In this document: positions 61,310 through 64,000 of the stretch, piece by piece
Layout: each line of letters opens with the position of its first letter
Numbering within the stretch: the stretch's first letter is position 1
Source of the DNA: Rubrivivax sp.
Lineage (GTDB): Bacteria > Pseudomonadota > Gammaproteobacteria > Burkholderiales > Burkholderiaceae_C
Length of the DNA stretch: 64,000 nucleotides
NCBI GenBank assembly: GCA_020248915.1
Contig: JADCGP010000019.1
Location: 1 to 64,000 of the forward strand
Direction of reading: 5' to 3'
Translations under genes and position numbers: made by a program
Notes under the pieces: generated by a model
What the model saw: only the letters and a program-made list of their open reading frames with translations
Databases searched by the model: none
What the model was told of the DNA's origin: nothing

Positions 61310-62764
61310 ATGAAGCGAACCGACGCCGACCGGTCCCTGCACCGCGCTGGAGTGGTGGCCCTGTGCTGCTCCGCCCTCGCCGTCGGCCCCGCGCCACTGC
61401 GGGCCGGCGACCTGAACACCGAGGTGAACAACATGTTCAACAGCCTGGGCGCCATCGGCAACTACACCGCACCGGGGGCGTTCCGCGGCCAGACCTTCAA
61501 CACCTACACCGGGGGCAGCCTGTTCATGCGGGCACCGAACAAGGTCTACCAGCTCGCGGCGATCCAGTTTCCGAGCGCACGCGCCGGCTGCGGCGGCATC
61601 GACGTGTTCGGCGGCTCCTTCTCGCACATCTCGGCGGCCGAGTTCAAGAACATGCTGCGCAACATCACGGCTGCGCTGCCGGGCATCGCCTTCCAGCTGG
61701 CGCTGGAGTCGGTCTCGCCGCTGCTGGGCGGGCTGACCAAGTGGGCCAAGGGTCTGGAGACCTGGATCAACAACGCGCGCATCAACTCCTGCGAGACCGC
61801 AAAGGCCATCGTCAGCACGGCCGCCGAGGCAGCAGGCTTCAGCTCGCAGGAGGCCTGTTCCGATCTGGCGATCGAGATGGGCCTGGAGACCGATCGGGAC
61901 GCCGCGCGCCGCCGCTGCGCGACCGACCGCCCCGGCATCCTGGCCTCGGCCCGATCCTCGGGCGACGCCAACATACGCAACAAGGCGCCCTTCGTCGGCA
62001 ACCTGACCTGGAAGGCGCTGCAGCGCACCGGCACCTACCTCGACGACCAGGAGCGCGAGCTCATCATGAGCATCGTCGGCACGGTGATCTTCTACCCCGA
62101 GGATGCGGCGCGCGACCCCGAACCCGTGGCGCCGACGATCTCCTCGATCAGCCAGCTGCTGTACGGCCAGGCGGCGGGCACCGGCACCAACGTCACGCAG
62201 CACCTGCTCCGGTGCAACAACTACACCGACTGCGACGTGGTGACGCTGAACACCAGCTACACCCACACGCCCTTCACCGCCCGGGTCGAGACCATGATGC
62301 GCTCGATCGCCGACAAGATCGCCACACGCACGGCGATCCCGAACAACTCGGCGGAGGTCGGCTTCGTCAACCAGACCACCGAGCCGGTCTACAAGATGCT
62401 CTCGATCGGCGCGACGATCCCCGGTTCCGGGCTGTCCGACAGCCTGATCGCGCAGTACCGCGACGTGATCGCGGCCGACTACGCCTACGTCTTCCTGGAG
62501 CGGAACCTGCGCGTGGGCATGGCGGCACTGGACAAGGACTACACCTTGCAGCAGACCCAGCGAGATCGCGCCAACCTGGTGAGGCAGCGGGCCCAGGCCA
62601 TGCTGCTTCAGTTGTCGCAGGAGAAGAACCTGCTGTACCAGAAGGTCGGCTCGTTCCGGGCGGTATCCAGCCACCTGGAGCAGCTCGAGCGGCAGCTGCG
62701 TTCGAGCATGCCCCAGCACGTGATGGACATGCTGGGGCAGCAGGCGGCCTTCCAGGCACGCTGA
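61310..62764 (+). CDS. traH: TraH, pilus assembly protein
   Basis: 484 residues. The signal peptide ends around PAPLRAGD. The mature start NNMFNSLGAIGNYTAPGAFRGQTFNTYTGGSLFMRAPNK and GCGGIDVFGGSFSHISAAEFKNMLRNI are strong TraH signatures; a coiled-coil ends the protein (about 400-475). It is an outer-membrane-associated periplasmic protein, a partner of TraF, TraU and TraW in pilus assembly. The next gene, traG, starts 77 bases on. Confidence 0.95.
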   Translation: MKRTDADRSLHRAGVVALCCSALAVGPAPLRAGDLNTEVNNMFNSLGAIGNYTAPGAFRGQTFNTYTGGSLFMRAPNKVYQLAAIQFPSARAGCGGIDVFGGSFSHISAAEFKNMLRNITAALPGIAFQLALESVSPLLGGLTKWAKGLETWINNARINSCETAKAIVSTAAEAAGFSSQEACSDLAIEMGLETDRDAARRRCATDRPGILASARSSGDANIRNKAPFVGNLTWKALQRTGTYLDDQERELIMSIVGTVIFYPEDAARDPEPVAPTISSISQLLYGQAAGTGTNVTQHLLRCNNYTDCDVVTLNTSYTHTPFTARVETMMRSIADKIATRTAIPNNSAEVGFVNQTTEPVYKMLSIGATIPGSGLSDSLIAQYRDVIAADYAYVFLERNLRVGMAALDKDYTLQQTQRDRANLVRQRAQAMLLQLSQEKNLLYQKVGSFRAVSSHLEQLERQLRSSMPQHVMDMLGQQAAFQAR

Positions 62765-62840
62765 CATATCGGGCGGCAGGACCGATTCCGCGGGCACCGC
62801 GCCAGCAACCCGAAGGCGGGCCAATCCCCAGGAGCGACGC

Positions 62841-64000
62841 ATGTGGGAGATCTACGCCTACCAGAACGCCGACAGCCTGTTCGGCATCTTCAACGCTGCG
62901 GCAGCCATCCACGGCTCTGGCGACTACATGGCGGCGGTCGCCGCCGTGGCCTTCTGCGGGTTCATCGCGGCGCTGGTGGCCTACGCCTTCGCGCCTGAGA
63001 AGCTGCAGGGCTGGAAGTGGCTGGCCACGGTGCTGCTGGTGTTCTCCGTCCTCATCGTGCCGCGGGTGACCGTGGGCGTCGTCGACAAGACCGGCGGATC
63101 CGCCGTGAAGGTGGTGGCCAACGTCCCGTTCGGCGTTGCCTTTCTCGGCAGTGTCACCAGCACGGTCGGGCACACGCTCACGGGCCTGTTCGAGACGGCC
63201 TTCCAGGTCATCCCGGGCGTCGGCGCCCTGCCGAGCGAACTGAGCTACGAGAAGAACGGCCTGATGTTCGGCAACCGCCTCATCCGGGAGACTGGAGGCG
63301 TCGCCTTCCAGGATCCGAACTTCCGCACGGACCTGGTCAACTTCATCCACAACTGCACGATGTACGACCTGATCGACGGCACGGTCGATCCGGGCACGTT
63401 CTCGAGCTCGGACGACGTGTGGGCGCTGATGGCATCGCCCAACCCGGCCCGCTTCACGACCCTGACCAGCGCCGGCGGCTCGATCACCGTCGACACCTGC
63501 CCGAACGCCTACACGAACCTCAACGGCCGGCTGCCGGCGCAGCTGATCCGCATCCAGGGCAAGCTCGCCTTCCAGCTGAATCCGACGCTGCCGGCGGCGG
63601 CCGCCAATGCCGCCATCGCCGGGCAGATCCAGCAGGCCTACCTGAAGAACAGCATCGCGACCGCGGCCGCGACGGCGGCCGACCTGATCCGCCAGAACGC
63701 AGTGCTGAATGCGATCAACGACACGAGCAACATAATCGGTCAGAAGGTGAACGACCCGGCGGCCATGGTGCTGGCCGTCGGACGGGCGCAGTCCGTGGCG
63801 CAGCAGAACGCGGCCTGGCTGAACGCCGGCAAGGTCGCCGAGCAGGCGCTGCCCGTGTTCCGTAACGTGATCGAGGCCATCACCTACGCGCTGTTCCCCC
63901 TGCTCGTCCTGCTGATGCTGCTGACCAGCGGGCGCGAGACCATGCTGGCCTTCAAGGGCTATGCCGCGGTGCTGATCTGGATCCAGCTCTGGCCGCCGCT
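62841..64000 (+). CDS. traG: TraG, N-terminal part (runs off the window)
   Basis: About 386 residues are inside the window, from the ATG at 62841 with CCAGGAGCG upstream. MWEIYAYQNADSLFGIFNAAAAI, membrane helices (about 30-50, 57-77), FQDPNFRTDLVNFIHNCTMYDLIDG and ITYALFPLLVLLML before the end are typical of the N-terminal domain of TraG. It is an inner-membrane protein for pilus assembly, with a periplasmic C-terminal part for mating stabilisation that is not visible here. Confidence 0.92.
   Translation, partial: MWEIYAYQNADSLFGIFNAAAAIHGSGDYMAAVAAVAFCGFIAALVAYAFAPEKLQGWKWLATVLLVFSVLIVPRVTVGVVDKTGGSAVKVVANVPFGVAFLGSVTSTVGHTLTGLFETAFQVIPGVGALPSELSYEKNGLMFGNRLIRETGGVAFQDPNFRTDLVNFIHNCTMYDLIDGTVDPGTFSSSDDVWALMASPNPARFTTLTSAGGSITVDTCPNAYTNLNGRLPAQLIRIQGKLAFQLNPTLPAAAANAAIAGQIQQAYLKNSIATAAATAADLIRQNAVLNAINDTSNIIGQKVNDPAAMVLAVGRAQSVAQQNAAWLNAGKVAEQALPVFRNVIEAITYALFPLLVLLMLLTSGRETMLAFKGYAAVLIWIQLWPP

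Noticed and set aside
1..64000. CRISPR array, rRNA or tRNA genes
   Set aside because: No regularly spaced direct repeats, rRNA segments or cloverleaf-forming stretches were noticed when reading the window.

Overview
The window is GC-rich and densely coding, with the codon bias of a betaproteobacterium (probably Burkholderiales). It is the interior of a large conjugative element: either an integrative and conjugative element (ICE) or a plasmid of the SXT/R391-IncC type with an F-like transfer system. I see no replication gene, no intact integrase and no element end, so ICE versus plasmid is not decided here. Organism and element class are inferred from gene content; no database search was run.

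Layout. 1-142: edge of an IS5-family insertion sequence. 142-7835: mostly leftward genes for DNA maintenance and element control (an SbcD-like phosphoesterase, a gp3-like directionality-factor or metal-binding protein, a DUF1173 protein, an integrase-like protein lacking its catalytic Tyr, AlpA, and an AcaB-like regulator). 8528-12684: a rightward operon of three small unknown proteins, a GHKL ATPase and a Toprim primase, ended by a terminator at 12705-12741. 13099-15505: a DUF932 protein, then a FlhD-like/FlhC-like pair, the counterpart of the SetDC/AcaDC activators that switch on transfer. 15786-22324: defence block 1, a lone SF2 helicase convergent with an ABC-three-component operon (Rad50-like DUF3732 ATPase, middle component, nuclease-like component). 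22572-26861: TraI (MobH type, with degenerate metal-site motifs), TraD and a DUF4400 membrane protein. 26858-36476: defence block 2, a leftward type I restriction-modification operon with RhuM, an extra single-TRD HsdS, a YgjP-like metallopeptidase and an unknown protein. 36727-50821 and 57483-64000: F-type secretion genes in the order slt, OmpA-like lipoprotein, traA, L, E, K, B, dsbC, V, C, trbI, S26 peptidase, W, U, trbC, then N, F, H and the start of traG. 50841-57159: defence block 3, inserted between trbC and traN.

The most interesting locus is block 3. It is a translationally coupled four-gene CBASS-like operon (55475 to 51340, minus strand) encoding two different CD-NTases, each with a complete catalytic triad, an E2-like ubiquitin-conjugating-fold protein, and a four-helix S-4TM membrane effector. 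The second CD-NTase carries its own C-terminal AGS-C-type sensor. Standard CBASS operons have one cyclase. Beside it lie DUF2188 and an XRE-ImmA/IrrE repressor/antirepressor pair with a shared divergent promoter and an inverted repeat that could be the operator.

How it fits together: FlhDC-like proteins would activate transfer, TraI/TraD would process and deliver DNA, and the tra operon would build the pilus and channel. Three defence cargos sit at borders between backbone modules without breaking the backbone genes, much as hotspots do in SXT-type elements.
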